From: Chryseobacterium sp. Leaf394
Lineage (GTDB): Bacteria; Bacteroidota; Bacteroidia; Flavobacteriales; Weeksellaceae
Direction of reading: 5' to 3'
Assembly: GCF_001424105.1 (NCBI RefSeq)
Contig: NZ_LMQH01000011.1
Span: 944,546 to 1,008,545, forward strand
Length of the DNA stretch: 64,000 nucleotides
Part shown: in pieces, positions 54,007-62,296 of the stretch
Numbering within the stretch: position 1 is the first letter of the stretch
Layout: each line of letters starts with the position of its first letter
The notes under the pieces: generated by a model
What the model saw: only the letters and a program-made list of their open reading frames with translations
What the model was told of the DNA's origin: nothing
Database searches by the model: none
Made by a program: the position numbers and the translations under genes

Positions 54007-55131
54007 ATGAATGAATCAAGAAAATCCGCGGAAGAATTTCTGCATCTCATCAATAAATCCAAAAGAGGAAAACTCAAAGTTTATATTGGGATGAGCGCAG
54101 GCGTAGGAAAAACCTACAGAATGCTGCAGGAAGCTCACGTACTTCTCCAAAACGGAATTGATGTAAAAATGGGATATGTAGAAACACATAACCGCAAAGA
54201 AACGCACAGTTTGTTGGAAGGTCTTCCTGTTATTCCCAGAAGAAAATTATTTTATAAAGGCAAAGAACTGGAAGAGCTCGATGTTCCTGCAATTCTAATC
54301 CTCCGTCCTGAGATTGTAATTGTTGACGAATTGGCTCACACCAACATTGAAGGAAGTAAAAATAAAAAGAGATGGCAGGATGTAATGGATATTTTAGACG
54401 CTGGAATCAATGTGATCAGCGCTGTAAACATCCAGCATATAGAAAGTTTAAACGAAGAAGTGAAAGCTGTGACCGGCGTGGAAGTCACTGAGAGAATTCC
54501 CGATACGGTGCTTGCTGCTGCAGATGAGGTTGTGAATATTGACCTTACTGCCGATGAATTGATTGCACGACTGAAGGAAGGAAAAATCTATGACAGCAGT
54601 AAAATACAGTCAGCACTGAATAATTTCTTCAAAAACGAGCACATATTGCAACTTCGGGAATTGGCTCTGAAAGAAGTCGCTTCACAGGTTACACGAAAAG
54701 TAGAATCAGATATTACGATTGGTAAAATTTTAAAAAAGGAAAGATTTCTTGCCTGCATCAGTTCCAATGAAAAAACAGCAAAAAATGTCATCCGAAAAAC
54801 AGCGAGACTGGCAAATTATTACAACAGTCAGTGGTTTTTGCTGTATGTTCAGATTCCGAAAGAGTCGGCGGACAGGATCAATTTGAGTAAGCAGAGGCAT
54901 TTAATTAATAATTTTAAACTGGCTACAGAACTTGGTGCAGAAATTATAAGAATTGAAAGCAAAAATATCGCCTTATCAATCATGGAGCAGTGTGATGAAA
55001 GAAGTATCACAACGGTATGCATCGGAAAACCACATCTTGATATCTGGAGAATTATTCTGGCAACTGATACCTTTAATTCATTATTAAAAAGGCTGTCTAA
55101 ACAGAATGTAGATTTAGTAATTTTGTCGTAA
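54007..55131 (+). CDS. kdpD: KdpD-type sensory protein lacking the kinase part
   Basis: A 374-residue protein with the KdpD domain (residues about 20-230: Walker A-like GMSAGVGKTYRM, and IVDELAHTN), followed by a universal-stress-protein-like domain (about 250-374). E. coli KdpD is 894 residues; the four-helix membrane domain, GAF and histidine-kinase parts are all missing. The next gene, overlapping by one base, encodes a complete HAMP-PAS kinase, so sensing and kinase functions seem split between two proteins. This is not a truncation by mutation: the stop is cleanly coupled. Confidence 0.88.
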   Translation: MNESRKSAEEFLHLINKSKRGKLKVYIGMSAGVGKTYRMLQEAHVLLQNGIDVKMGYVETHNRKETHSLLEGLPVIPRRKLFYKGKELEELDVPAILILRPEIVIVDELAHTNIEGSKNKKRWQDVMDILDAGINVISAVNIQHIESLNEEVKAVTGVEVTERIPDTVLAAADEVVNIDLTADELIARLKEGKIYDSSKIQSALNNFFKNEHILQLRELALKEVASQVTRKVESDITIGKILKKERFLACISSNEKTAKNVIRKTARLANYYNSQWFLLYVQIPKESADRINLSKQRHLINNFKLATELGAEIIRIESKNIALSIMEQCDERSITTVCIGKPHLDIWRIILATDTFNSLLKRLSKQNVDLVILS

Positions 55132-56873
55132 TGAAAATAAAAACGAAACTGAATGCGGGCGTTGGTCTGCTGTTTTTTATGATAATTATTCTGTCGACTT
55201 TGGGTGGATGGTTTATTTATCAGCTTAAAAAAGACACCCAGAATATTCTCGCTGCCAACTACAATACGTTGCAGTACTCGAGAAATATGCTGCTGTCACT
55301 CGAAGTAATTTCAACGGAGCCGTTTGCAATGTCAGAATTTCAGAAAAATCTTGACCTCCAGCGTCAGAATATTACAGAAAGCGGAGAAAAGGAAGCGACT
55401 CAAAATATCAATGATCATTTTTCGGAACTGAAAGTTGACAGAGGAAATTCAAACATTCATTCAGAGATCCGGAAAGATATTGCCGAACTAATGCAGCTGA
55501 ATATGAATGCCATCCAGATTAAAAGTGGGATAGCAAACACGACCGCTCAAAATGCGATCGCCGTAATTTCTGTCGCAGGAACCCTGTGTTTTCTGATTGC
55601 ATTTATTTTGATGGTGAATTTGCCGTCCAATATTTCCAATCCGATTCGGGAACTGACGTCGAGTATTCATCAGATAGCCAATCAGAATTACAGAGAACGG
55701 GTACATTTTGAAAGCAACAGTGAGTTTGGTGAGTTGGCGAGGTCTTTTAATACCATGGCAGAAAAACTTCAGGAATATTCCGAAAGCAGGATTGACAAAA
55801 TTTTAAAAGGAAAAAAGCGCATTGAAACGCTGATCGACAATATGCATGATGCTGTAATCGGGATCGACGAGAATAAGAAAGTGCTTTTTGTAAATGATGA
55901 AGCATTAAAAATTTCAGGTTTAAAAAAAGAAAATTTTGTAGGAAAACTCATTCAGGATGTAGCGGTGAGCAATGATTTGGTCAGAGATTTAATTAAAGAG
56001 ATTATTGATGTCAACCATTCTAAAAATGAGTCTGAAACCTTGAAAATTTTTGTGGAAGGAAAAGAAAATTATTTTGAAAAGGAAATTTTAGACATCAATG
56101 TAATTCCCACAGGAGAATATGAAAGCCGTTTTATCGGTCAGGTCATTATGCTGAGAAATATTACGCCTTTCAAGGAACTGGATTTAGCAAAAACACAGTT
56201 CATCGGAACCGTTTCACATGAATTTAAAACGCCTATTTCATCCATTCAAATGGGCCTGCAATTGCTGGAAAATGAGAAAGTAGGAAAACTGAATACCGAA
56301 CAGATGAAACTCCTGAAAGGTATTGATGAAGACACTGTAAGATTGCTGAAAATTACACGGGAATTACTGAATCTGGCGCAGCGTGAATCTGGAATGATGC
56401 AGCTCAATGTCCATCCGTTTGATGTAAGTTCAGTAATTCAGGAAGTGGTTGATACCAATCAGTCTGCTGCTGATGAAAAAAATATCCGTTTTAAAACTTA
56501 TATTGATCCTCAGGTAGAAAAAATAACTGCGGACGAAGAAAAAATTGTCTGGGTTTTAAACAATTTTGTTTCCAATGGAATCCGTTATTCTCCTGAGAAT
56601 TCTGCGATAGAAATTTCAATTGATAATGCGGGAAATAATTCAGTTAAATTTTCAGTTGCAGATCAGGGTGCAGGAATTGAGACCCAGTTTTTAAAGCAGA
56701 TATTCATCAGATATTTTCGTATTCCGGGAACTAAAACTGAAGGTAACGGATTAGGATTAAGCATATGCAAAGATTTTGTGGAAGCACACGGCGGAAGGAT
56801 ATCTGTTGAAAGCAAAATCGGGCAGGGAAGTGTTTTCAGTTTTGAACTGTCGGATGAATTTAAACCACTTTAG
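55131..56873 (+). CDS. HAMP/PAS sensor histidine kinase, Kdp-linked
   Basis: A 580-residue inner-membrane kinase. Helices lie at about residues 8-30 and 141-163, bounding a periplasmic helical sensor. HAMP follows (about 165-215), then a PAS-like region (about 228-345), then HisKA with His363 in TVSHEFKTPISS, and the ATPase with NNFVSNGIRYSP, DQGAGIE and GNGLGLSICK. The one-base overlap with the KdpD-type gene shows co-translation. It probably phosphorylates the NtrC-type regulator at 45858, which is inferred from context only. Confidence 0.92.
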   Translation: MKIKTKLNAGVGLLFFMIIILSTLGGWFIYQLKKDTQNILAANYNTLQYSRNMLLSLEVISTEPFAMSEFQKNLDLQRQNITESGEKEATQNINDHFSELKVDRGNSNIHSEIRKDIAELMQLNMNAIQIKSGIANTTAQNAIAVISVAGTLCFLIAFILMVNLPSNISNPIRELTSSIHQIANQNYRERVHFESNSEFGELARSFNTMAEKLQEYSESRIDKILKGKKRIETLIDNMHDAVIGIDENKKVLFVNDEALKISGLKKENFVGKLIQDVAVSNDLVRDLIKEIIDVNHSKNESETLKIFVEGKENYFEKEILDINVIPTGEYESRFIGQVIMLRNITPFKELDLAKTQFIGTVSHEFKTPISSIQMGLQLLENEKVGKLNTEQMKLLKGIDEDTVRLLKITRELLNLAQRESGMMQLNVHPFDVSSVIQEVVDTNQSAADEKNIRFKTYIDPQVEKITADEEKIVWVLNNFVSNGIRYSPENSAIEISIDNAGNNSVKFSVADQGAGIETQFLKQIFIRYFRIPGTKTEGNGLGLSICKDFVEAHGGRISVESKIGQGSVFSFELSDEFKPL

Positions 56874-57042
56874 TAAAAAATAGCTTTAATTATTAAAATG
56901 ATGTACTGATTAGTAAATATATGAGTCTGGATTTTAAGTTGTATTTAATAATTCTTCTTATCAAAAATATTCACCTTTTATTCTTTACGCTTACAGCAGG
57001 CATAGTAAGACTAACCATAGCTATGCAGATCCTTGTAAAAAA

Positions 57043-57366
57043 AAGGCTCAAAAGATATAATCTTCGCTGTATGTTACAAGATAAAATTTATATCACATAT
57101 TCCGTTGATTCTTTAAGATTCATCGTGATAGAGTAGGAAAGGTGGTCGTGTACCTTTTCTATGAATTTCAGCTCTTCAGAAATTATTTTTGAGTTCAGTT
57201 TTTCAAACACATATTCTATTTCAATTCTGAAATTGAAATCAGAAAGCGAAAATTCCTGAGTAGATGAGTAGACTTTGTTAAAGAATTTTTCAGTGATTTC
57301 ATCTTTATTGTTAAGTACAGCATGAAGTTCCAGAGAACTGTGGTGGCATCTTCGACAAGCTTTACC
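57043..57366 (-). pseudogene. duplicated 3' fragment of the 295-residue gene at 60409
   Basis: About 324 bp matches 60364-60688 by roughly 90 percent, both on the minus strand. It encodes the last 90 or so residues (SSTQEFSLSDF, then EKLNSKIIS) and ends in its own TAA, but it has no start codon and lost one base at about 57336. The wider 56874-57494 stretch holds no intact gene. The match ends sharply on both sides at about 57366 and 57043. Confidence 0.8.
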
Positions 57367-57471
57367 TCAGGTTTTTTCCTCCTAATTTACGGCATCTTTA
57401 ACACGTTATACATTGGCATTGCCGGCAATTTGTCCTTTGTTTGCCCGACTTTAAATAATCATTTTCAAAAC

Positions 57472-57497
57472 AAAAACCACTCAAGGCGGTTTTTTTA
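57472..57497. terminator. terminator of the DUF1851 immunity-like gene
   Basis: Minus-strand AAACCGCC and AGTGGTTTT arms around TTG, with T-runs on both sides. The stem is imperfect. Confidence 0.55.
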
Positions 57498-58052
57498 TTT
57501 TATTTTTCCCAATGTCTGAACTATGATAGAGATATGTTCTTTAAGTTTTACTTTTTCTAAATTCTCAGCTTTTTCTGATCCTCCTAAGCCTAATAAAGGA
57601 ACATAACCAAAACACTCATCAAAATTTAGATCTCCAAGCATCTCTTTTGCGGTGTAAAAGTTTTTTCCTAACAAATCAGCATCAATAAACTCCTCATCTT
57701 TTAAATCCTCAAAAAAATATTCAAACCCAGATTCCAAAACTTTAGATAAGCCATGTCTATAATCAAGCAAAATAAGGTAATTGTTTTCCCAAATTATCAA
57801 ATCGGCCAGTCCAGTGATAAATAAAACTATTGGGTTTGGATATACAGATGTATAGGAAAAATCTAACAATTCTTTATATTCATCAGGATTAACTATTTTC
57901 AGGTATGAGTTCATAAAAGAACCAAAACCATAATTATTCCATATATAAATAATTTCATCTGGAACTGATCCTTTATATTTGCTAATTAAATCTTCTGTCG
58001 GAGTATCTTGAACATTATAATGAGGATATTTTTCTATAAATTTGTTAAACAT
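57495..58052 (-). CDS. DUF1851/GAD-like immunity-type protein
   Basis: A 185-residue soluble protein: FNKFIEKYPHYNVQDTPTED, YIWNNYGFGSFMNSYLKIVNP, then TGLADLIIWENNYLILLDYRHG and FDECFGYVPLLGLGGSEKAENL (each quoted in part). This matches the GAD-like/DUF1851 family, which includes the T6SS immunity protein Tdi1. The likely job is to neutralise a secreted toxin, but no cognate toxin gene remains beside it. Start is ATG 58052. Last intact gene of the array. Confidence 0.75.
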   Translation of the reverse strand: MFNKFIEKYPHYNVQDTPTEDLISKYKGSVPDEIIYIWNNYGFGSFMNSYLKIVNPDEYKELLDFSYTSVYPNPIVLFITGLADLIIWENNYLILLDYRHGLSKVLESGFEYFFEDLKDEEFIDADLLGKNFYTAKEMLGDLNFDECFGYVPLLGLGGSEKAENLEKVKLKEHISIIVQTLGKIK

Positions 58053-58174
58053 TTTAATTGATTTTATTATTATAAACAATTGCTTACTTCAGCAATTTCA
58101 AATCTTTCAATTATTTTGCTGGTAATATTATTACGGTTACAATTTATTTTAAAATTAGCTATGTACAGTATTAA

Positions 58175-58915
58175 CTAAGGATTATAATTAAGAAGTTCAT
58201 TTCCCAGAATATCCCTTATTTCAAGTGCTTTATTTACATTTAGAGCAGATAATTCAATTTTATCACTTAAATATATTAGTACTCCCTTACTTAAATTTAT
58301 GATATTGGTGTTTTCAAAATAATTTTCTGCTATTTTATTGTTAAAGTAGGTAAAATAACCAATCCAAAGATTTTGTCCACTCTGCTTAACCTTTCTTCTC
58401 AATTCATTAGAGATGATAACTGCATAGTATAAGTCATCTGTTTTTTCTAATGACTCTACTAGTTTTATAACAAACTCCTTCGTAATACTTTTCATAAAGT
58501 CGTCAGAGAATTCAATATTAACTAAAGCAGTCTTATCACTGTTGCAAGCTCCTTGTGTTATATTAATTGAGAGATCACTGCTTGCGTTCTTATCCTTACT
58601 TAAATATAATAATGAATTAAAACCTATCCAGCTTTTTGAATAACTATACAGATCTTTATTGCTTTGATCATCATTCAAAAACACATCCTCAGCTTCATTA
58701 TATATTAAGAATCTCTTTAAATTTTGACCGTTAAAATCAGATAGATTATTATCAAAATAAAACTTAGAATTTGTAGATTCATCCCAAGTCGAGATTACTT
58801 CAAGGTAAGGAAAAGTAATCTTTAGATTAATAATAATTTTTTTACAGTAATCAATAAAGTCTTGTGCTGTCATTTCTCGGTTAGTCAAACGGGAAATCAA
58901 TTTTATTTTTTCCAT
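58175..58915 (-). CDS. Imm52-like immunity protein
   Basis: A 246-residue soluble protein. KIKLISRLTNREMTAQDFID (prefix) and YSYSKSWIGFNSLLYLSKD resemble the Imm52 family of polymorphic-toxin immunity proteins, as does IGYFTYFNNKIAENY. The gene starts right after a toxin-tail remnant (58922-59100) that ends 7 nt before its ATG, the usual toxin-then-immunity order. Function is inferred from family and position. Confidence 0.65.
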   Translation of the reverse strand: MEKIKLISRLTNREMTAQDFIDYCKKIIINLKITFPYLEVISTWDESTNSKFYFDNNLSDFNGQNLKRFLIYNEAEDVFLNDDQSNKDLYSYSKSWIGFNSLLYLSKDKNASSDLSINITQGACNSDKTALVNIEFSDDFMKSITKEFVIKLVESLEKTDDLYYAVIISNELRRKVKQSGQNLWIGYFTYFNNKIAENYFENTNIINLSKGVLIYLSDKIELSALNVNKALEIRDILGNELLNYNP

Positions 58916-58921
58916 TTCAAT

Positions 58922-59100
58922 TATTTTGGTACAACAATAACATCGATATTTATATTGGCATTATCAAATAAATCTGCCAGTTCATCGGCTTTTGCTTGAG
59001 TATGGACATGACAGTCTAATTTTGAACCTGTTTCCTGAGCTATCTAAAAATTTTTTTTAGCTGGATCAAAATACGGTTCACTTTTTTGTGAATCGTATTT
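58922..59100 (-). pseudogene. toxin C-terminal tail remnant, interrupted by a stop codon
   Basis: In one minus-strand frame starting just after the stop at 59101 the codons read KYDSQKSEPYFDPAKKNF, an in-frame TAG (59044-59046), then IAQETGSKLDCHVHTQAKA and 20 further residues ending NINIDVIVVPK. This looks like the end of a polymorphic toxin. No start codon or upstream toxin domain remains. The following gene would be its immunity gene. A family was not assigned. Confidence 0.6.
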
Positions 59101-59508
59101 TTAACTTCCTTGCTGTAAAAAGTATAATGGAATGTTAGGATAATTTGTATTTTCGCCTGTCCATAAATCTAATCCTTCGAAAAAATGATGATCCTCTTTT
59201 TCTAAATTAGTACAAACTTCATTATGAATTTTAAATAGTAACTCAGCCGTAGTAAAATAAATATTATTATCTGCTTTTAACAGAAAATCTGGCTCAATAC
59301 TATCTTTTATTTCCTCGTCCCAATATTCATACTGAATAGTAACCTTGGGAACGTTTAGAATAGTTTTATGTAAATTCTCTATAAAAGTTTTGCCAGTAAT
59401 TTTTTCATTATAATTCTTTAAGGCAATAAGGAAATTTTCGACTGATAAAAATTTTTTTTCTTGAAAGTTCCATAATATATTCTTTAACAGTTCTTTTTGA
59501 TTATTCAT
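59101..59508 (-). CDS. immunity-like hypothetical protein
   Basis: A 135-residue protein: FIENLHKTILNVPKVTIQYE, then SIEPDFLLKADNNIYFTTAELLFKIHN (partial), ending LWTGENTNYPNIPLYFLQQGS. The acidic C-terminal pattern with a HHFFEGL motif occurs in proteins next to Rhs-type toxins, as far as I recall. Start is ATG 59508, 10 nt after the upstream stop, so it is in an operon with the Imm26-like gene. Immunity function is inferred. Confidence 0.55.
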   Translation of the reverse strand: MNNQKELLKNILWNFQEKKFLSVENFLIALKNYNEKITGKTFIENLHKTILNVPKVTIQYEYWDEEIKDSIEPDFLLKADNNIYFTTAELLFKIHNEVCTNLEKEDHHFFEGLDLWTGENTNYPNIPLYFLQQGS

Positions 59509-59518
59509 TTTATAAATA

Positions 59519-60163
59519 TTAATAAAATCTTTGCAAGTCAAAACCGTGTTTCAAAGCTAAGTCGTAGTAAGATAAATTGGGATTCTCTCCTATAGATTGA
59601 TATACCTCTATTCTCTTTTCAGGCAAACTCCTCAAATCTGAAAATTTGAAATAATTATCCAATATATCGTTTTGGTCAACTATTAAATCTCTTCTACCCG
59701 AAAAATCTAAAGTTGCCAATTCCAGATAATATGCTTTTCCTAATGTTGGAAAAACCTTTATATTATCATAAGCATAATCTGTTGAAAAATTTGTTTTTAA
59801 TGATAATTCACCAACTGTAAATAACGAATTGTTTTGATGGTTTTTTAAGGTTTCAGGGAAAGAAACTTTCGTTGGATCAACTTCTAAGTTTTTTACAATT
59901 TTTATATCCTGTTTTAATAACTCTTTCTTTGGAATAAACTGTGAAATAATTGCAGTTTCAAATTTTTCTATGTCTAGTGAATCAGAAATATGCTTATAAG
60001 TTTCAACAAGAACACTATCTTTATGCCAATCCAAATAATTATTATCTTGTCCACTATTATCGTATTGTGCTTGAACATCAAACACCACTCTTCCAAAATA
60101 ATACAGTTCTGATTGCTCAATTTTTATTGCGAAGATGTCGCCTACTTTAATATTTTTACTCAT
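59519..60163 (-). CDS. Imm26-like immunity protein
   Basis: A 214-residue protein that starts KNIKVGDIFAIKIEQSELYYFGRV. This GDIFxIPL-type opening followed by a small beta barrel is the Imm26 pattern. Such proteins guard against secreted nuclease-type toxins. It begins just 11 nt after a toxin-tail remnant ends (60175), again the toxin-then-immunity order. Confidence 0.7.
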   Translation of the reverse strand: MSKNIKVGDIFAIKIEQSELYYFGRVVFDVQAQYDNSGQDNNYLDWHKDSVLVETYKHISDSLDIEKFETAIISQFIPKKELLKQDIKIVKNLEVDPTKVSFPETLKNHQNNSLFTVGELSLKTNFSTDYAYDNIKVFPTLGKAYYLELATLDFSGRRDLIVDQNDILDNYFKFSDLRSLPEKRIEVYQSIGENPNLSYYDLALKHGFDLQRFY

Positions 60164-60174
60164 TTTTTATAAAT

Positions 60175-60363
60175 TTAACAAGGATTATGCAGATTTTTGT
60201 ATTTGTCATATTTTGCTTTTGTTACTTCATTTCTTCTATTTTCTAAATTTGGTTTTCCACCATTTTTTTTCATGAATGTTGCTATCACATTCAAGGGTAA
60301 TATTTCAGGCTTTATCCATTTTCAACATAGAATTTGCATTGCCACCTTTTATCCCACTTACAG
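60175..60363 (-). pseudogene. toxin C-terminal remnant with frameshift
   Basis: Minus-strand reading gives EPSVSGIKGGNANSMLKMDKA, then a stop, while the other frame runs WIKPEILPLNVIATFMKKNG and on through GKPNLENRRNEV to a final stop at 60175. The two overlap as if one base had been lost. The tail looks like the end of a secreted toxin, without start or catalytic part. The immunity-like gene at 59519 would be its partner. Confidence 0.5.
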
Positions 60364-60408
60364 AAGGCTCAGACTATGTAATCTTCGCTGTGTGTTATGA
60401 GATAAAAT

Positions 60409-61296
60409 TTACATCACAGATTTCATCGATTCATTAAGATTCATCGTGATAGAATAGGAAAGGTGGTCGTGTAACTTTTCTATGAATTTCAGCTCTCCAG
60501 AAATTATTTTTGAGTTCAGTTTTTCAAATACATATTTTATTTCAATTCTGAAACTGAAATCAGAAAGCGAAAATTCCTGAGTAGATGAGTAGACCTTGTT
60601 AAGGAATTTTTTAGTGATTTCATCTTTGTTGTTAAGTACAGCATGAAGTTCCAAAGAAACTGTTGTGGCATCTTCGTCAAGCTTTACCAGTTTCAGTTGA
60701 TATTGATATTCCATTCCTTCCACGAGTCTGGAATTCAACTCGGACTGGCTACATAAAAAAGTGAAATGCTGGTTTGGTGGAAAAATAATACTGTAGATTT
60801 CTGGTAAAAGAAGAAGATACTGTAAGTTTTTTTTAAAATTCTGCTCAAAATTTACCATTCCATTTTCGTAATTACGGATAAATTTTTGCTGTTCTTTTTG
60901 TTCAGTGAAAACCATTTCAAGCTTATTGGCTTTCCAGGAATTCCAGTCGTTTTTCAACAAATGTTGATCTTCTACAGATAGTATTTTCCCGTCTAAATTT
61001 CGCTTAACCCGAATTTTAGGACTGATTCCAGAAAGGGCTAAAGTTTGCTCCAGAAAAGACTTCATCACTTCATTTTCTGTATACCCTTCAAGGTTTTCTA
61101 CAAGTATATTGTTGTAGATCAGATCGTCCTGCCGTTCCTGTTCTATTGTAATTTGAGATACCGTTGAAAGAGAAATCGGAGTGTTGTCTTTACCCATCAC
61201 AAAGGTATTTTCAACAATTAAAACATAAGATTGGGAAAAGTTCCCCACCTGAAGAAGAGGTATATTTTCGCCAAATATAAATTTCGATATGCTCAT
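60409..61296 (-). CDS. hypothetical protein of the toxin/immunity array
   Basis: A 295-residue soluble protein without recognised family. The N-terminus is FGENIPLLQVGNFSQSYVLI, followed by VENTFVMGKDNTPISLSTV. The first half is beta-rich, and the second half repeats hydrophobic-charged strands, e.g. YQYQLKLVKLDEDATTVSL and FSFRIEIKYVFEKL. There is no signal peptide or membrane helix. A truncated second copy of its 3' end lies at 57043. The gene may encode a chaperone or adaptor for toxin export, which is speculation. Confidence 0.7.
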   Translation of the reverse strand: MSISKFIFGENIPLLQVGNFSQSYVLIVENTFVMGKDNTPISLSTVSQITIEQERQDDLIYNNILVENLEGYTENEVMKSFLEQTLALSGISPKIRVKRNLDGKILSVEDQHLLKNDWNSWKANKLEMVFTEQKEQQKFIRNYENGMVNFEQNFKKNLQYLLLLPEIYSIIFPPNQHFTFLCSQSELNSRLVEGMEYQYQLKLVKLDEDATTVSLELHAVLNNKDEITKKFLNKVYSSTQEFSLSDFSFRIEIKYVFEKLNSKIISGELKFIEKLHDHLSYSITMNLNESMKSVM

Positions 61297-61414
61297 GAAT
61301 TTTTCTGAAAATTATAAAAAACCGAGAAAATACAATCAGTTGTTTATCTTAAAACTAAAACAATATGATAATTTTGATTAATAATATTAACTAAAAAATA
61401 TTTCATTTGTACTA

Positions 61415-61834
61415 TTATATACTACTTTTTATAAGCTCAAAATATTTTTTATCAATGTCGTCAAAAATTTCATTTCCTTCCAACATATAGGAACTCATCA
61501 ATGCATCTTTAGCTTTATCAGTCATTCCTAATTCAAAAAGCGACTGACCATAGCCGAGCCAAACATAACCATTTGCTGTTCCTTCGGGACATTGCAATGC
61601 TTGATTATAATTATAGGATGCTTTTATATAATCTTTTAAGTTAAAATAAGCATCAGCTAGAGCAGTATACAAGTGTAACGCAATTTCCCAATCAGTTTTA
61701 GGTGGTACGAGTTTTTCAATACCATTTTGATAATTAACAATTGCCAAATTATGCTCTTTTCGCTCTTCAAATTGATCACCTTTTTCTAAATCAATCATAA
61801 TCGAATTGAATAACTCGTCAGATAATTCTTCCAT
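61415..61834 (-). CDS. TPR-like immunity-type protein
   Basis: A 139-residue helical protein with tetratricopeptide-type helices: ALHLYTALADAYFNLKDYIK and NGYVWLGYGQSLFELGMTDK. It ends with GNEIFDDIDKKYFELIKS. Similar small TPR proteins are encoded beside Rhs and HINT toxins and are thought to be immunity proteins. It lies 11 nt after the stop of the preceding gene on the same strand. Confidence 0.65.
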   Translation of the reverse strand: MEELSDELFNSIMIDLEKGDQFEERKEHNLAIVNYQNGIEKLVPPKTDWEIALHLYTALADAYFNLKDYIKASYNYNQALQCPEGTANGYVWLGYGQSLFELGMTDKAKDALMSSYMLEGNEIFDDIDKKYFELIKSSI

Positions 61835-61845
61835 AATAAATCTAC

Positions 61846-62277
61846 TTATTTAATATATTGATCTGGATTGTTATAAAACTCTAAATATGCAGGATTATCA
61901 TCAGGGAATGCTCTTCCTTCAGATTTTTGGTAAGCTATTTTAAAATACTCTAATGCTCTTTCTAAATTATCAGCGGCAAAATGAACTTTTCCTGCGACAA
62001 ATTCCCTTTCACCATCGTCCAATCTCTCTACATCACAACTAAATAATATTTCTGCCCATTTTTTTGAATTGTTGTGATCTTGAATTTCCGTATATTCATT
62101 TGCTAAAGAATGAGCTATAAAAAAACTTTCATCATATTTTTCCTTAGGTAATGGAAGCAAATTCCATTTTTGCAATTCTAACTCAATAATTCCACTGTGA
62201 TTATTATTTTCAAAACAATCTTCAATTTGATTATCAATTTTTTCAAATTTGTCTTGAATTTCTATAGGTAGATCCAT
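61846..62277 (-). CDS. TPR-like immunity-type protein
   Basis: A 143-residue helical protein: LELQKWNLLPLPKEKYDESFFI, then EREFVAGKVHFAADNLERAL and KSEGRAFPDDNPAYLEFY (quoted in part). The W-LLP-PKE opening and the final acidic SEGR-F-DD segment are features I recall from immunity proteins that follow GH-E nuclease toxins. It starts 19 nt after the GH-E remnant ends, matching that arrangement. Confidence 0.7.
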   Translation of the reverse strand: MDLPIEIQDKFEKIDNQIEDCFENNNHSGIIELELQKWNLLPLPKEKYDESFFIAHSLANEYTEIQDHNNSKKWAEILFSCDVERLDDGEREFVAGKVHFAADNLERALEYFKIAYQKSEGRAFPDDNPAYLEFYNNPDQYIK

Positions 62278-62296
62278 TTCTTCTTTTTTTTAATAA

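Noticed and set aside
54007..55131. Truncated KdpD as a frameshift pseudogene.
   Set aside because: The next ATG overlaps the stop by one base and encodes a complete, unrelated-topology kinase. The split looks designed, not broken.
56921..57136. A 71-codon plus-strand frame after the Kdp-linked kinase.
   Set aside because: Its second half runs antisense through the duplicated 3' fragment (57043-57366), it has no recognisable family and no promoter box. It is probably chance.
57370..57460. A minus-strand stretch reading VGQTKDKLPAMPMYNVLKMP before a stop.
   Set aside because: About 24 codons without a start and with no family. It could be another toxin-tail relic, but the evidence is too thin to list.
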